Assembly (NCBI RefSeq): GCF_029478095.1
Contig: NZ_JAKOAV010000021.1
Location: forward strand, 1-64,000
Direction of reading: 5' to 3'
DNA from: Pelotomaculum isophthalicicum JI
Lineage (GTDB): Bacteria; Bacillota; Desulfotomaculia; Desulfotomaculales; Pelotomaculaceae
DNA: 64,000 nt
The translations under genes were made by a program, and so were the position numbers. The notes beneath the pieces are model-generated. The model saw nothing but the letters and a program-made list of their open reading frames with translations. It made no database searches and was not told the origin of the DNA. Positions within the stretch are counted from its first letter, which is position 1. Each line of letters opens with the position of its first letter. This document shows positions 25,643-35,388 of the stretch, piece after piece.

Positions 25643-26220
25643 TTTTTTTTAATGAATGGATAAAGTAAATATAAAACCAATATTACAAAACCAACTATAG
25701 AAAGCCTTGTATTTAAGTATCGGGCAATAATTTGATAATTATGGCCAAAAAACATACCGATCATTAAATATAAGAATCCCCACCCCAAAGCGAAGATGGA
25801 ATTATAAAAGAGGAAATATACAATTCCAATTCGGCTAACACCCGCCATGTAAGGAGTAAGGTTGCTTAGTCCCGGGAGGAACCTGCCAAAGATAATAAAC
25901 GCAGGCGCTGACCGGTCCAGCCAGCCCTGGGCTTGTTCGAATCTTTCAGGAGAAATCCGAAGATACTTGCCGCTACGCAAAAAAAATGGCTGCCCTAGTT
26001 TTCTGCCGATCAAATAAGCCGCTAATGAACCGGCAGTATAACCGAAAAGTAATGTTAAAAGAGCGCTTAAAAATTTCATGTTGCCCTGGTTGACCATAAA
26101 ACCTGCAAGAACAACCATTATACCTCCAGGAAAAGGTACACCCATTGCTTCAATTACTACTCCAGCCAACAGACCTCCCAGACCTAGCGCCGACAGATAC
26201 TCAACGATTAAATCCAACAA
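25627..26220 (-). CDS. DedA family membrane protein
   Basis: 197 residues, about five membrane segments. Family signatures are EAMGVPFPGGIMVVLAGFM near residue 25, GYTAGSLAAYLIGRKLG, and GRFLPGLSNLTPYMAGVSRI with the conserved arginine and glycine. DedA proteins act as lipid scramblases or flippases, or in proton-motive-force homeostasis. A TTG start follows GAGGAGGGATATTT. Confidence 0.9.
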   Translation of the reverse strand: MLDLIVEYLSALGLGGLLAGVVIEAMGVPFPGGIMVVLAGFMVNQGNMKFLSALLTLLFGYTAGSLAAYLIGRKLGQPFFLRSGKYLRISPERFEQAQGWLDRSAPAFIIFGRFLPGLSNLTPYMAGVSRIGIVYFLFYNSIFALGWGFLYLMIGMFFGHNYQIIARYLNTRLSIVGFVILVLYLLYPFIKKNYRRI

Positions 26221-26306
26221 AAATATCCCTCCTCCAAGACATATTTATGATGCCCGGAAAAAGGACTTTTTTTCGTGAACTGATAATAAATCCTCTTGCG
26301 AAAATT

Positions 26307-27269
26307 TCACAGAGATAAAATATTGGCCAAGTGATACATCTCAACATCAATTGTTTTAGCCTGGGTCAAGGCATCATCAAGATTAACAGCCGCTATTTCC
26401 CCCTTACTCACGCCAACCATCATTTTGGTCGCCCCGTTCATCAACAGCTCTACTGCCCTCGCCCCAAGCCTGCTGGCTAGAATTCTATCCGCGGCCGATG
26501 GTGAACCGCCCCGCTGGAGATGCCCTAATATGGTTACTTTTGTATCAATCCCTGTACTTTCTTTTATTTTTCGCCCTACCTCCAAACCACCGGAAGCACC
26601 TTCAGCCACGACTATAATGCTATGCAATTTTCCCCTGCGAAATCCTCGCAAGAGCTTTTCGCAAATTTCATCATAACTAAAAGGACGCTCTGGAATCAAG
26701 ATAGATTCGGCACCCCCGGCCAACCCGGCCGCAAGGGCAATAAAGCCGCTGTGGCGCCCCATCACTTCGATTATAAAGGCACGTTCGTGAGAAGTAGCGG
26801 TGTCCCGGATCTTGTTTATCGCCTCGATGGCGGTATTTACCGCTGTATCAAACCCAATAGTTTGATTCGTGCCTGGAATATCGTTGTCAATTGTTGCGGG
26901 AACACCTACGACCGGGAGATTGTGTTCAAGATAAAAAGACCTGGCGCCCCGGAAAGATCCGTCACCACCAATAACTATTAGTCCTTGAATGCCAAAGCGC
27001 TTAGTATTTTCATATGCTTTAGCCCGGCCCTCCGGAGTTAGAAACTGGTCTGAGCGGGCAGTACGTAAAATAGTTCCCCCTCTTTGAACAATGTCGGCAA
27101 CCGAACTAAGATTCATCGGCTCCATGTCGGCCTCTATAAAACCGTTAAAACCACGCTTAATCCCAATAACTTCCAGGCCATGGTAAACAGCTTTGCGTAC
27201 CACCGCCCTGATACATGCATTCATGCCCGGAGCGTCACCACCGCTTGTCAATAACGCCACTCTTTGCAT
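26307..27269 (-). CDS. pfkA: ATP-dependent 6-phosphofructokinase
   Basis: 320 residues, full length. The ATP site (LTSGGDAPGMNACIRAVVR), the GGDGSFRGA loop, the catalytic PATIDNDIPGTNQTIGFDTA with Asp, and EVMGRHSGFIALAAG are intact. The glycine of GGDGS is the usual indicator of ATP rather than pyrophosphate use. It performs the committed step of glycolysis. The ATG follows TGGAGGTATAG. Confidence 0.97.
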   Translation of the reverse strand: MQRVALLTSGGDAPGMNACIRAVVRKAVYHGLEVIGIKRGFNGFIEADMEPMNLSSVADIVQRGGTILRTARSDQFLTPEGRAKAYENTKRFGIQGLIVIGGDGSFRGARSFYLEHNLPVVGVPATIDNDIPGTNQTIGFDTAVNTAIEAINKIRDTATSHERAFIIEVMGRHSGFIALAAGLAGGAESILIPERPFSYDEICEKLLRGFRRGKLHSIIVVAEGASGGLEVGRKIKESTGIDTKVTILGHLQRGGSPSAADRILASRLGARAVELLMNGATKMMVGVSKGEIAAVNLDDALTQAKTIDVEMYHLANILSL

Positions 27270-27338
27270 TGAACTATACCTCCATATAGATGAATACTAC
27301 TACGAATAGCGGTGCAAAATTACAGAATAAGATTTATT

Positions 27339-27530
27339 TTAAATGGAATTGATAATCTCCAGCGCCTCGTCAACTTCAGATTCAGGTACAAGGATTTCTA
27401 TTGAACAAGTATTGCTGGCTTGCTGTGGTCCTATAGGCCTTAGTTTAACTAAAAAACCCTCTGCTGTTAAACGTTTCTCTAACTTCTCCGCCTCTTTTTT
27501 ATTAGGCGCAATATATACCACTGTCCACAC
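27339..27530 (-). CDS. small DUF2007-like protein (63 aa)
   Basis: From the GTG at 27530, which follows AGGAGGCTTTGAT, the protein starts MWTVVYIAPNKKEAEKLEKR and has GFLVKLRPIG and EILVPESEVDEALEIINS. The beta-alpha-beta pattern and the last motif match small proteins annotated as DUF2007 / signal-transducing. It lies between mtrB and pfkA on the same strand. The function is unknown. Confidence 0.7.
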   Translation of the reverse strand: MWTVVYIAPNKKEAEKLEKRLTAEGFLVKLRPIGPQQASNTCSIEILVPESEVDEALEIINSI

Positions 27531-27607
27531 ATCAAAGCCTCCTAACATTTTAGCCGTCATATGGTTAGTTTTTTCTACCCAGCCGGTCAGTATTCCTCTT
27601 TTTCTTT

Positions 27608-27646
27608 AAAAAAGATATATCCAGAGTATACACCCTGGATATATCT
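27608..27646 (-). terminator. intrinsic terminator of mtrB
   Basis: On the minus strand AGATATATCCAG and CTGGATATATCT form a perfect 12-bp stem (left end 27646, right end 27613) with a 10-nt loop, followed by TTTTTT. Confidence 0.93.
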
Positions 27647-27653
27647 CGTTCAA

Positions 27654-27887
27654 TCAATCACCCGAACTGATTCGGCCATGTCTGGTTAGCAATTCCACCC
27701 GGCCTCTTATTTTTATTGCCGAAGTATGCTCTGTAAACTGGGCGATCATAATTTCACCCTCGTCCAGTTTTTCCGAATGATGAAATTTGGTATCCTTACC
27801 CCTGGTTAAGCCAATAATAGTAACTCCATTATCGAGAGCTTTAATTACTACATATTCCCCGGTAACAGTACCCCAGATATCTTGCAA
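27654..27887 (-). CDS. mtrB: trp RNA-binding attenuation protein (TRAP)
   Basis: About 77 residues from a TTG at 27887 that follows GGGGAGTGG; an upstream TTG at 27920 would add 11 residues absent from other TRAPs and has no ribosome binding site. The core reads [18 protein letters not shown], then [20 protein letters not shown] and [11 protein letters not shown], nearly identical to Bacillus TRAP, including the RNA-contact Lys-Lys-Arg set (TKF, IKIR). TRAP forms an 11-mer ring that, when bound to tryptophan, wraps (G/U)AG-repeat RNA. A matching site lies over the trpB2 start at 52290-52318 in this window. Confidence 0.95.
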   Translation of the reverse strand: MQDIWGTVTGEYVVIKALDNGVTIIGLTRGKDTKFHHSEKLDEGEIMIAQFTEHTSAIKIRGRVELLTRHGRISSGD

Positions 27888-27968
27888 AAAAACCACTCCC
27901 CGAATTTCCTTTATTTGCAAAGCAATAATAGCATACGTTATTTAGTTTTGGCAAGTATACGTCTATCA

Positions 27969-30900
27969 TTATAGTTCGAGAAGGCTGCGGAATTTTCTTT
28001 TTTTTCTTAACGGTGATCTTTCATCTACTGTTTGTTGATTATCCATTAAATCAGGATCATCTATTATTCTTCTGACTTCAACGCCAGTCTTACCGAGTAA
28101 ATCCACCAGTTTTTTCACAACTGGTTTTGATAAATCAACCCAGTATTCTTCCCCACTTTGATATACTTTTTTTTCTTTCTCAAGATGGAAAAATACAGGG
28201 GATTTTCCTTTAAAACTGCTTAAAATCATCTGGACCTGATCCAGCAAAGAGGATGATGCGCTTTCTAGTTTAATATGCACTTCCCCACCCAGATGACTTT
28301 CAATAGTAGAAATATCTTCGCAGATTACCTTTACTTCTTCTCCGTTGCCACTGACTTTTCCCTTGATTAATACCGCTTCGTCCACTTTAATAATCAGTTT
28401 GTTTGATTCGTAAGGCCGCGGAAAAACCAGTACTTCAACCGTTCCGGTAAGATCCTCCAGGGTTAAAAAAGCCATCATATCCCCTTTGCGAGTATTGATT
28501 TTTTTAATACTAGCAATCATCCCACCTAAAATCACCTGACAATCATCGGGCAAATCGCTTATCTCAACCGTGGTAGCCGTAGTCAGCCGGTTTAATATTT
28601 CACGGTATTGTGATAACGGGTGGCCGCTGATATAAAGACCCAAGGTTTCCTTTTCCAACATCAACAATTGGCCTTTCGGGAATTCCGGAACTAAGGGAAG
28701 AGTAATACTAACCGATTCTTCAGCGCCGTCGCTGAAGAGATCCAATAGGGAAAGCTGCCCGTTTTCCCGGTCGCGTTGAGACTGCTGAGCCAAGCCCAGC
28801 CCTGCGTCCACCGCCGCCATCAACTGAGCCCGGCGGTGGCCGAGAGAATCAAAGGCCCCACATTTTATCAGGCTTTCAAGTACCCTTTTATTGATTACTT
28901 TTGTATCTAACCTCTGACAAAAGTTGGCGTATCCACTAAAAGGGCCTCCCTGTTCCCGGACCCGGATGATCGCCTCCACAGCGCCCGGACCGACATTTTT
29001 TAGCGCCGCCAGCCCGAAACGTATCTTCTTTCCGACGGGTGTAAAGCTTTCCCTGCTTTCATTAACATCAGGGGGTAACACTTCAATCCCCAGCCGGCGG
29101 CATTCCTCAATATATGCCGCGACCTTGTCCGTATTATCCTTGACCGAAGTAATTAACGCCGCCATGTACTGAACCGGATAATTCGCCTTCAAATAAGCGG
29201 TTTGGTAAGAAACCAAAGCATATGCCGCGCTGTGTGATTTATTAAAGCCATATCCCGCGAAATATTCCATCAGGTCGAAAACCTGGCCTGCTATATTCTT
29301 ATCTACCCCGTTGTTCTCGGCTCCTTGAATAAACTGGGAACGCAAACCGGCAATAATCTCCGGCTTTTTTTTACCCATCGCCCTGCGTAAAAGATCCGCC
29401 TCGCCAAGACTGAAACCGGCCAAATCGCTAGCTATACGCATAACCTGTTCCTGATATAAAATTACGCCGTATGTGTCCTTTAAAACTGGTTCGAGTCTTG
29501 GATGAAGGTATTTCACTTTTGTCAAGCCATGCTTGTTTTTAATAAAATCGTCCACCATGCCGCTGCCCAGGGGGCCAGGACGGTACAACGCCACCAGCGC
29601 TACAATATCTTCAAATACTTCCGGCTTTAAATCTTTAAGTATTGCGCGCATACCGCTGCTTTCAAGCTGGAAAACGCCAGCCGTTTCGCCTTTGCAAAGC
29701 ATATCATAAGTAGCCTGATCATCAAGCGGAATGAGATCAATGTCGATATTAATTCCGGTGCTCTCAAAAATCAGGCGCACCGCGTCACCAATCACCGTCA
29801 ACGTCCTTAGCCCCAGCAGGTCCATTTTCAACAGGCCGAGCTCTTCAACCGTTTCTTTGGCAAACTGAGTCGTTACCGGACCATCGGACGTCTTGTATAA
29901 AGGAAGATAATGAGTAAGCGGATCCTGCGTAATCACCACGCCGGCCGCGTGGGTAGAAGCATGCCTCGGCATTCCTTCTAAAGCGGCGGCTGTATCAATT
30001 AGTTTTTTTACCTCCGGTTTTTGCTCATACAACTCTTTTAACTCAGATACTTCGTTAAGCGCTTTTTCAATGGTAACGTGCAGTTCCGCGGGAACCAATT
30101 TGGCCACCCTATCCACGTCGCCATAGGGCATGCTTAACGCCCGTCCCACATCTCTGACTGCCATCCGCGCGGCCATAGTGCCGAAAGTAATAATCTGCGC
30201 CACTCTATCAGCGCCGTATTTTTGCACTACATAATTAATAACCTCGCCCCGCCGCTCATAACAAAAGTCAATATCGATATCGGGCATGGATACTCTCTCA
30301 GGATTAAGGAAGCGTTCGAAAAGCAACCCGTATTTTAACGGGTCAATATTGGTTATGCCCAGACTGTACGCCACCAGGCTGCCGGCAGCGGAGCCGCGGC
30401 CAGGTCCCACCGGTATCCCCTTTTGCCTGGCAAAATGGATAAAATCCCAGACAATCAAGAAATAGGCCGGGTATCCCATCTGTTTTATCACACCAAGCTC
30501 ATAATCCAGGCGCTTTTTTATTTCTTCACTCAGCTCACCAAAAACCCTGCGGGCGCCACGGTAACAAAGCTCCTCCAGATAGGTTTCCGTTGTGTACCCC
30601 TGTGGCACCGCGTAATGAGGCAAAAAGTATTTGCCGAAGTCCATCTCAACATTGCAGCGTTCGGCAATTTCCAGCGTATTCCGCAAAGCTTGGGGAATTT
30701 CACCGAAAAGAAGGTTCATCTCTTCAGGGCTTTTTAAGTAGAGTTCTTCCGATTGAAACTTCATCCGGCCCGGGTCATCGATACTTTTACCGGTTTGGAT
30801 GGCCATCAGCACATCCTGGCTCTCGGCGTCTTCACGCCTGATGTAATGTACATCGTTGGTAACTACCAGGGGGATATCCATCTCTTTGTGAATACGCAAC

Positions 30901-31463
30901 AGTTCCTTGTTGGCGGTCCTCTGCTCTTCGAACCCATGGTCCTGAAGCTCCAGGTAATAATTATCCGGGCCAAAGATTTCCCGGTAAAAACCGGCCGCCT
31001 GTCTGGCCTTTTCATTCTCCCCGGCCAGGATTTTGGCGGCCACCTCTCCGGCGATACAGCCGCTCAAAGCGATTAGCCCTTTGCTGTAGCGGGCTAGTGA
31101 TTCCTTGTCCACTCTTGGCTTATAATAAAAACCTTTGGTAAACCCCAGGGAAACAAGATTCAATAAGTTATGATAGCCCTCTTGATTTTTAGCGAGAAGG
31201 ACTAAATGGTTGTAGCTGTCATCAACACGCGGTGTGCGGTCGCTCATGGTACGCGGCGCGACATAGACCTCGCAGCCCAGGACGGGCTTGATTTCAGCCT
31301 TTTGGCACGCTTTGTAAAAATCCATCACACCGTACATCACCCCGTGATCGGTGATAGCCAGGGCAGGCATTCCCATCTCCTTGGCCTTTGCCACAGCCCC
31401 CTTGATCCGGGCCGCGCCGTCTAACAAACTATATTCCGAATGAAGATGCAAATGGATAAACAA
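27969..31463 (-). CDS. dnaE: DNA polymerase III alpha subunit, DnaE
   Basis: 1164 residues. The PHP domain (HLHLHSEYSLLDGA), the catalytic aspartates in SMPDIDIDFCYERRGEVI, the polymerase core (ASTHAAGVVI, GYGFNKSHSAAYALVSYQTA), a helix-hairpin-helix zone and a C-terminal OB-fold (VILGGMIASIKKINTRKGDMMAFLTLEDL region) are in order. This is the replicative polymerase type that works beside PolC in Firmicutes. A TTG start with only a weak ribosome binding site is used. The preceding 70 bp hold a heptamer repeat. Confidence 0.96.
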   Translation of the reverse strand: MFIHLHLHSEYSLLDGAARIKGAVAKAKEMGMPALAITDHGVMYGVMDFYKACQKAEIKPVLGCEVYVAPRTMSDRTPRVDDSYNHLVLLAKNQEGYHNLLNLVSLGFTKGFYYKPRVDKESLARYSKGLIALSGCIAGEVAAKILAGENEKARQAAGFYREIFGPDNYYLELQDHGFEEQRTANKELLRIHKEMDIPLVVTNDVHYIRREDAESQDVLMAIQTGKSIDDPGRMKFQSEELYLKSPEEMNLLFGEIPQALRNTLEIAERCNVEMDFGKYFLPHYAVPQGYTTETYLEELCYRGARRVFGELSEEIKKRLDYELGVIKQMGYPAYFLIVWDFIHFARQKGIPVGPGRGSAAGSLVAYSLGITNIDPLKYGLLFERFLNPERVSMPDIDIDFCYERRGEVINYVVQKYGADRVAQIITFGTMAARMAVRDVGRALSMPYGDVDRVAKLVPAELHVTIEKALNEVSELKELYEQKPEVKKLIDTAAALEGMPRHASTHAAGVVITQDPLTHYLPLYKTSDGPVTTQFAKETVEELGLLKMDLLGLRTLTVIGDAVRLIFESTGINIDIDLIPLDDQATYDMLCKGETAGVFQLESSGMRAILKDLKPEVFEDIVALVALYRPGPLGSGMVDDFIKNKHGLTKVKYLHPRLEPVLKDTYGVILYQEQVMRIASDLAGFSLGEADLLRRAMGKKKPEIIAGLRSQFIQGAENNGVDKNIAGQVFDLMEYFAGYGFNKSHSAAYALVSYQTAYLKANYPVQYMAALITSVKDNTDKVAAYIEECRRLGIEVLPPDVNESRESFTPVGKKIRFGLAALKNVGPGAVEAIIRVREQGGPFSGYANFCQRLDTKVINKRVLESLIKCGAFDSLGHRRAQLMAAVDAGLGLAQQSQRDRENGQLSLLDLFSDGAEESVSITLPLVPEFPKGQLLMLEKETLGLYISGHPLSQYREILNRLTTATTVEISDLPDDCQVILGGMIASIKKINTRKGDMMAFLTLEDLTGTVEVLVFPRPYESNKLIIKVDEAVLIKGKVSGNGEEVKVICEDISTIESHLGGEVHIKLESASSSLLDQVQMILSSFKGKSPVFFHLEKEKKVYQSGEEYWVDLSKPVVKKLVDLLGKTGVEVRRIIDDPDLMDNQQTVDERSPLRKKRKFRSLLEL

Positions 31464-31488
31464 ATCTAACCGTCATCTCTTTCTTTTT

Positions 31489-31530
31489 ATTCTGACTACT
31501 GACTACTGAATACTGAATACTGACTTACTG
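31489..31530. repeat. heptamer repeat cluster between trmL and dnaE
   Basis: About six consecutive 7-bp units CTGACTA, CTGACTA, CTGAATA, CTGAATA, CTGACTT run from 31492. They end a few bases from the trmL stop codon (31534). Confidence 0.8.
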
Positions 31531-31533
31531 CTA

Positions 31534-31992
31534 TTACTTTAATCCTTTAAAGCCCTGCTGTCTCAGCGCCTCGTACAACACCACCGCCACTGAGTTGCCA
31601 AGGTTGAGTGATCTTGCTTCACTTATCATCGGAATGCGAATTTGACTTTCCGGGTAAGCGTTGAGAATTTCGGCGGAAAGTCCCTTTGTTTCCTTGCCGA
31701 AGATCAGCACGGAATCCGGCACAAAAGAGACTTCGGTATAAAAACGTGGAGCCTTCGTAGTAGCCAGGTAGAACCTCCGGTCACGGCAACTGGCGGTAAA
31801 CTCCTCAAAACTGTCGTAATAAAAGATATCTACCAGATGCCAGTAATCCAGACCAGCGCGTTTTAAGTATTTGTCTTCTGTCGAAAACCCTAACGGACGA
31901 ACAAGATGTAATGCAGTCCCCGTCGCAGCGCATGTCCGCGCTATATTGCCTGTGTTTGCCGGTATTTCCGGCTCCACCAGTACTATGTGCAA
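31534..31992 (-). CDS. trmL: tRNA (cytidine(34)-2'-O)-methyltransferase
   Basis: 152 residues, the family length. SpoU/SPOUT motifs are present: VEPEIPANTGNIARTCAATG (motif 1), LIFGKETKGLSAE (motif 2) and IRIPMISEARSLNLGNSVAV (motif 3), forming the trefoil knot that binds S-adenosylmethionine. It methylates the wobble ribose of some leucine tRNAs. The TTG start overlaps the nth 3' end by 10 bp and lies 10 bp after GGAGG. Confidence 0.94.
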   Translation of the reverse strand: MHIVLVEPEIPANTGNIARTCAATGTALHLVRPLGFSTEDKYLKRAGLDYWHLVDIFYYDSFEEFTASCRDRRFYLATTKAPRFYTEVSFVPDSVLIFGKETKGLSAEILNAYPESQIRIPMISEARSLNLGNSVAVVLYEALRQQGFKGLK

Positions 31993-32633
31993 GAGTGCCT
32001 GTCCTCCTTTGGCTGATATTCACAAAATTCTACTAAATGACAATTGCCGCAAGCCGGTCTCCTTGCTAAGCAGACTTTTCGCCCGTGAGCAATCAAACGA
32101 TGGTGTGCCGCCATACGCTGATGGGGCGGAATATGTCCAGCCAGTTCTTCCTCCACTTTTCTGGGATTGCTTGCCCTTGATAATCCCAAGCGGTGAGCTA
32201 TACGGTGGACATGGGTGTCTACTGGTAGTGCGCTACTCCCATAGATCACACCTGATACAACACCGGCGGTTTTACTCCCTACTCCGGGGAGCGATTCAAG
32301 TTCGCTTCTGTTTCGCGGCACTGTGCCACCGTAACGTTTTACCAGTTCACGGGAAGCTTCTATGATATACTTGCTTTTATTGCGGTATAATCCGCATCCT
32401 TTGATTTCCTCCGCGAGATCCTCTTGAGACAACGCCGCGAATTCCTGAGGAGTATTATATTTTTTGAACAGCCTGGCGGTAACCCGGTTTACCTGTTTGT
32501 CAGCACATTGGGCTGATAAAATAGCGGCAACCATTAGCTCAAAAGGCGTTTTATAAATCAAAGCGGTACCCGCGTCAGGATAAACTGTTGCCAGGATATT
32601 CAATATCTTGCCTATTTTTTCTTTCTTATTCAT
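31983..32633 (-). CDS. nth: endonuclease III
   Basis: About 216 residues. The helix-hairpin-helix LPGVGSKTAGVV holds the catalytic lysine; the catalytic aspartate is in PVDTHVHRI. The [4Fe-4S] cysteines follow the C-x6-C-x2-C-x5-C pattern in CLARRPACGNCHLVEFC. It removes oxidised pyrimidines and nicks abasic sites in base excision repair. The ATG at 32633 follows AAGGTTTGTCCG; upstream starts at 32654 or 32651 are also open. Confidence 0.95.
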   Translation of the reverse strand: MNKKEKIGKILNILATVYPDAGTALIYKTPFELMVAAILSAQCADKQVNRVTARLFKKYNTPQEFAALSQEDLAEEIKGCGLYRNKSKYIIEASRELVKRYGGTVPRNRSELESLPGVGSKTAGVVSGVIYGSSALPVDTHVHRIAHRLGLSRASNPRKVEEELAGHIPPHQRMAAHHRLIAHGRKVCLARRPACGNCHLVEFCEYQPKEDRHSCT

Positions 32634-32890
32634 CGGACAAACCTTTATCATCAAAATATTATCTTAAGATTCCACCCTATTTTATTTCGCCAATAAATGT
32701 CCGTGAGCTGAAAAATCTACAACAAATGCCACTTCCAATGCTAAACTGTAATTTAAAAATTATTTTTAACTTAAATATCGTAAATAAACCCTTTTCGTCC
32801 GGGCAATAATAAAAAAAGCTTTTAGGTTAATTTTATAATGTTACAAAGCTTTTGCAAGGCTTATTATTTTAAATGGGGGGACAAAAATCC

Positions 32891-33622
32891 ATGAGTGTTT
32901 TGTTTCCATGGCTTTTTTGGGTTTTGATACTGGTGGCGGCGGTTGTTTTTTTATGGCCATTAAGACGCACGCGCACCGCCAATAAAAATGAATACGAAAA
33001 CCTATCACCTCCTTTGTTTAATGAGGAGTTTTCTGAAGAGTTGAATCCGCCGGCTGCATTATCTTCGCATCAGCTTCAGCGCCCACCAGAACCTGAACTG
33101 CCTCATTGTTACGGAATTGACCGGATGGTTCTTCTAGCACGTGACCCGCACTGGCTTTTTGCCTATTGGGAAATCACTGCAACCAAACAAGACGAATTTA
33201 CAAATAATTACGGGCCTGAAGCATGGTCGGCAACCCATCCGGTTTTAAGAATATATGATATCACAGGCATCGACTTCAACGGTAAAAATGCGCTCGGTTA
33301 TACAGACATCCATATAAGTGAGAGCGCCGACAATTGGTATGTTCAGGTAGGGAAACCAGACCGTTCATTCTGCGTGGATCTAGGCAGGATGTTCCCGGAC
33401 GGCCGTTTTATAACTTTATTGAGGTCCAACGCTGTTACAACTCCACGGGCTTCACTTTCTGATCGTCTGGACGAAGAATGGATGTGGATTGAAGGTTTGT
33501 ACCGTACCATTGGCAAGTTCCAATTCGGTACCAGTTCGCCGATGATTATTGAAGAACTCGCCATGCGTTCAGCTGCTTTACCCCTTGGCATAAGTTCACC
33601 AGGCCTTAACAATGACAAATAG
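32891..33622 (+). CDS. DUF4912 domain protein
   Basis: About 243 residues. An N-terminal membrane helix (VLFPWLFWVLILVAAVVFLW) and a proline-rich linker precede the DUF4912 domain (YGIDRMVLLARDPHWLFAYW, then SLSDRLDEEW). The ATG at 32891 follows GGGGGGAC; an earlier in-frame ATG at 32873 lacks a site. The domain fold resembles carbohydrate-binding modules, and the gene is 49 bp ahead of the GH57 enzyme, a pairing seen in other anaerobes, so a role in glycan storage is plausible. Confidence 0.85.
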   Translation: MSVLFPWLFWVLILVAAVVFLWPLRRTRTANKNEYENLSPPLFNEEFSEELNPPAALSSHQLQRPPEPELPHCYGIDRMVLLARDPHWLFAYWEITATKQDEFTNNYGPEAWSATHPVLRIYDITGIDFNGKNALGYTDIHISESADNWYVQVGKPDRSFCVDLGRMFPDGRFITLLRSNAVTTPRASLSDRLDEEWMWIEGLYRTIGKFQFGTSSPMIIEELAMRSAALPLGISSPGLNNDK

Positions 33623-33671
33623 AAAATGATGTTAATTTTGAACACTTTTAAATTCTGAAAGGAGCAAGTTA

Positions 33672-35288
33672 ATGCCTAAAGGTTATCTATGTTTAGTATT
33701 GCACGCGCACCTGCCGTTTGTACGCCACCCTGAACATGAAAATTTTTTAGAAGAAAAATGGCTTTACGAAGCTATTACAGAAACATATATTCCATTAATT
33801 CATGTTTTTGAACGCCTAATTGAAGATAATGTAAAGTTCCGGGTGACACTTACCCTCTCTCCACCTCTGCTCTCAATGTTTACGGACCCGCTCCTTCAGG
33901 AGCGCTATGTCCGTCATCTGGCAAAACTTATCGAACTGGCGGATAAAGAGGAAGGCCGCACATACGGAAGCCCGTTTCATGAAACTGCGTTAATGTATAA
34001 AAAACGTTTCCAGGAAGCTATGTTCACTTTTTGTGATCGTTATAACCGCAACCTGGTTACTGCCTTCAAAGACTTTCAAGACAAAGGAAGAATTGAACTT
34101 ATCACCTGTGCAGCCACGCACGGCTATTTGCCATTTATGATGCTTTATCCAGAGGCGATCAAAGGCCAGATAAAAACTGCCGTTGACTTGCATACCCGCC
34201 ATCTGGGCAAGCCGCCGGCAGGGATTTGGCTGCCGGAGTGCGCTTATGCTCCCGGTGTTGATGAAATATTAAAAGAATGCGGCCTAAAGTTCTTCTTCAC
34301 CGACTCTCACGGAGTGCTTTATGCTTCACACAGGCCGCGTTTTGGCATTTTCGCGCCGATATATTGTCCATCCGGGGTAGCTGCCTTTGGTAGAGATATT
34401 GAATCTTCTAAACAGGTTTGGAGCACCCAGGAAGGTTATCCCGGCGACTATGACTACCGCGAGTTCTACCGGGATATTGGCTACGATCTTGGTCTTGACT
34501 ATATCGGACCTTATATCCATCCAGACGGGATTAGAATTCACACCGGAATTAAATATCACAAAATCACAGGCAAGGTGGATTTAAGTCAAAAACAGCCTTA
34601 TAATCCCAGGCAGGCCGATGAAAAAGCAGCTTTACACGCGGGTAATTTTATGTTTAACCGTCAACATCAAATATACTATCTTGCAAATTTGATGGATCGG
34701 CCGCCTATCATTGTAGCGCCATATGACGCAGAGCTTTTTGGACACTGGTGGTTTGAGGGGCCGAAATGGCTTGATTACCTCATTCGTAAAATAGCCTTTG
34801 ATCAGGATGTCGTTGAAATGGCAACTCCAAGTGACTACCTGCAGAATTTTCCTTGCAATCAGGTTGCCACACCTTGTTCATCGAGTTGGGGCAATAAAGG
34901 CTATCACGAGGTTTGGCTGTGTGGCGCCAATGATTGGATTTACCGTCACTTGCATATCGCGGCTGAAAGGATGACATCACTTGCCAATAAATACAGTAAC
35001 GCCAGAGGGTTGCACCGGCGGGCATTAAATCAGGCGGCACGTGAATTCCTTCTAGCGCAGAGCAGCGATTGGGCTTTTATAATGAGTACCGGCACTATGG
35101 TTGAATATGCCGTTAAACGCACAAAATATCACTTGTTGAATTTCTTTCAGCTACAAAAAGAAATTCAGGGCAACTGTATTAACGAAGACAATTTACAATA
35201 CCTGGAGTATAAAAATAATATATTTCCAGACATTGATTATAACTGGTATGCCAATAGAACCGAGCTTCCCAAAGCTGCTTCATTATAA
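33672..35288 (+). CDS. GH57 family 1,4-alpha-glucan branching enzyme
   Basis: 538 residues. The glycosyl hydrolase 57 barrel begins MPKGYLCLVLHAHLPFVRHP. The candidate nucleophile is the glutamate in GIWLPECAYAPG, and the candidate acid the aspartate in VAPYDAELFGHWWFEGP. A helical C-terminal domain includes SSWGNKGYHEVWL and NDWIYRHLH. The family makes alpha-1,6 branches in glycogen. It forms a two-gene unit with the DUF4912 protein, ended by the terminator at 35287. Confidence 0.92.
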   Translation: MPKGYLCLVLHAHLPFVRHPEHENFLEEKWLYEAITETYIPLIHVFERLIEDNVKFRVTLTLSPPLLSMFTDPLLQERYVRHLAKLIELADKEEGRTYGSPFHETALMYKKRFQEAMFTFCDRYNRNLVTAFKDFQDKGRIELITCAATHGYLPFMMLYPEAIKGQIKTAVDLHTRHLGKPPAGIWLPECAYAPGVDEILKECGLKFFFTDSHGVLYASHRPRFGIFAPIYCPSGVAAFGRDIESSKQVWSTQEGYPGDYDYREFYRDIGYDLGLDYIGPYIHPDGIRIHTGIKYHKITGKVDLSQKQPYNPRQADEKAALHAGNFMFNRQHQIYYLANLMDRPPIIVAPYDAELFGHWWFEGPKWLDYLIRKIAFDQDVVEMATPSDYLQNFPCNQVATPCSSSWGNKGYHEVWLCGANDWIYRHLHIAAERMTSLANKYSNARGLHRRALNQAAREFLLAQSSDWAFIMSTGTMVEYAVKRTKYHLLNFFQLQKEIQGNCINEDNLQYLEYKNNIFPDIDYNWYANRTELPKAASL

Positions 35289-35313
35289 AAACCCCATTAA
35301 AAGGGGTTTTTTT
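35287..35313 (+). terminator. intrinsic terminator after the GH57 gene
   Basis: AAAAACCCC pairs with GGGGTTTTT across ATTAAAA, followed by further T. It overlaps the stop codon. Confidence 0.92.
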
Positions 35314-35388
35314 AATAATGGTAATACCAAAGCCTAATTCAAAGAGCGAGTGAGCCCGAAGATAAGTATCAAAGGTCGCCAAAATAGT

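Noticed and set aside
31489-31530. CRISPR-like array at the heptamer clusters
   Set aside because: Units are 7 bp, directly adjacent, degenerate and without unique spacers; no cas genes.
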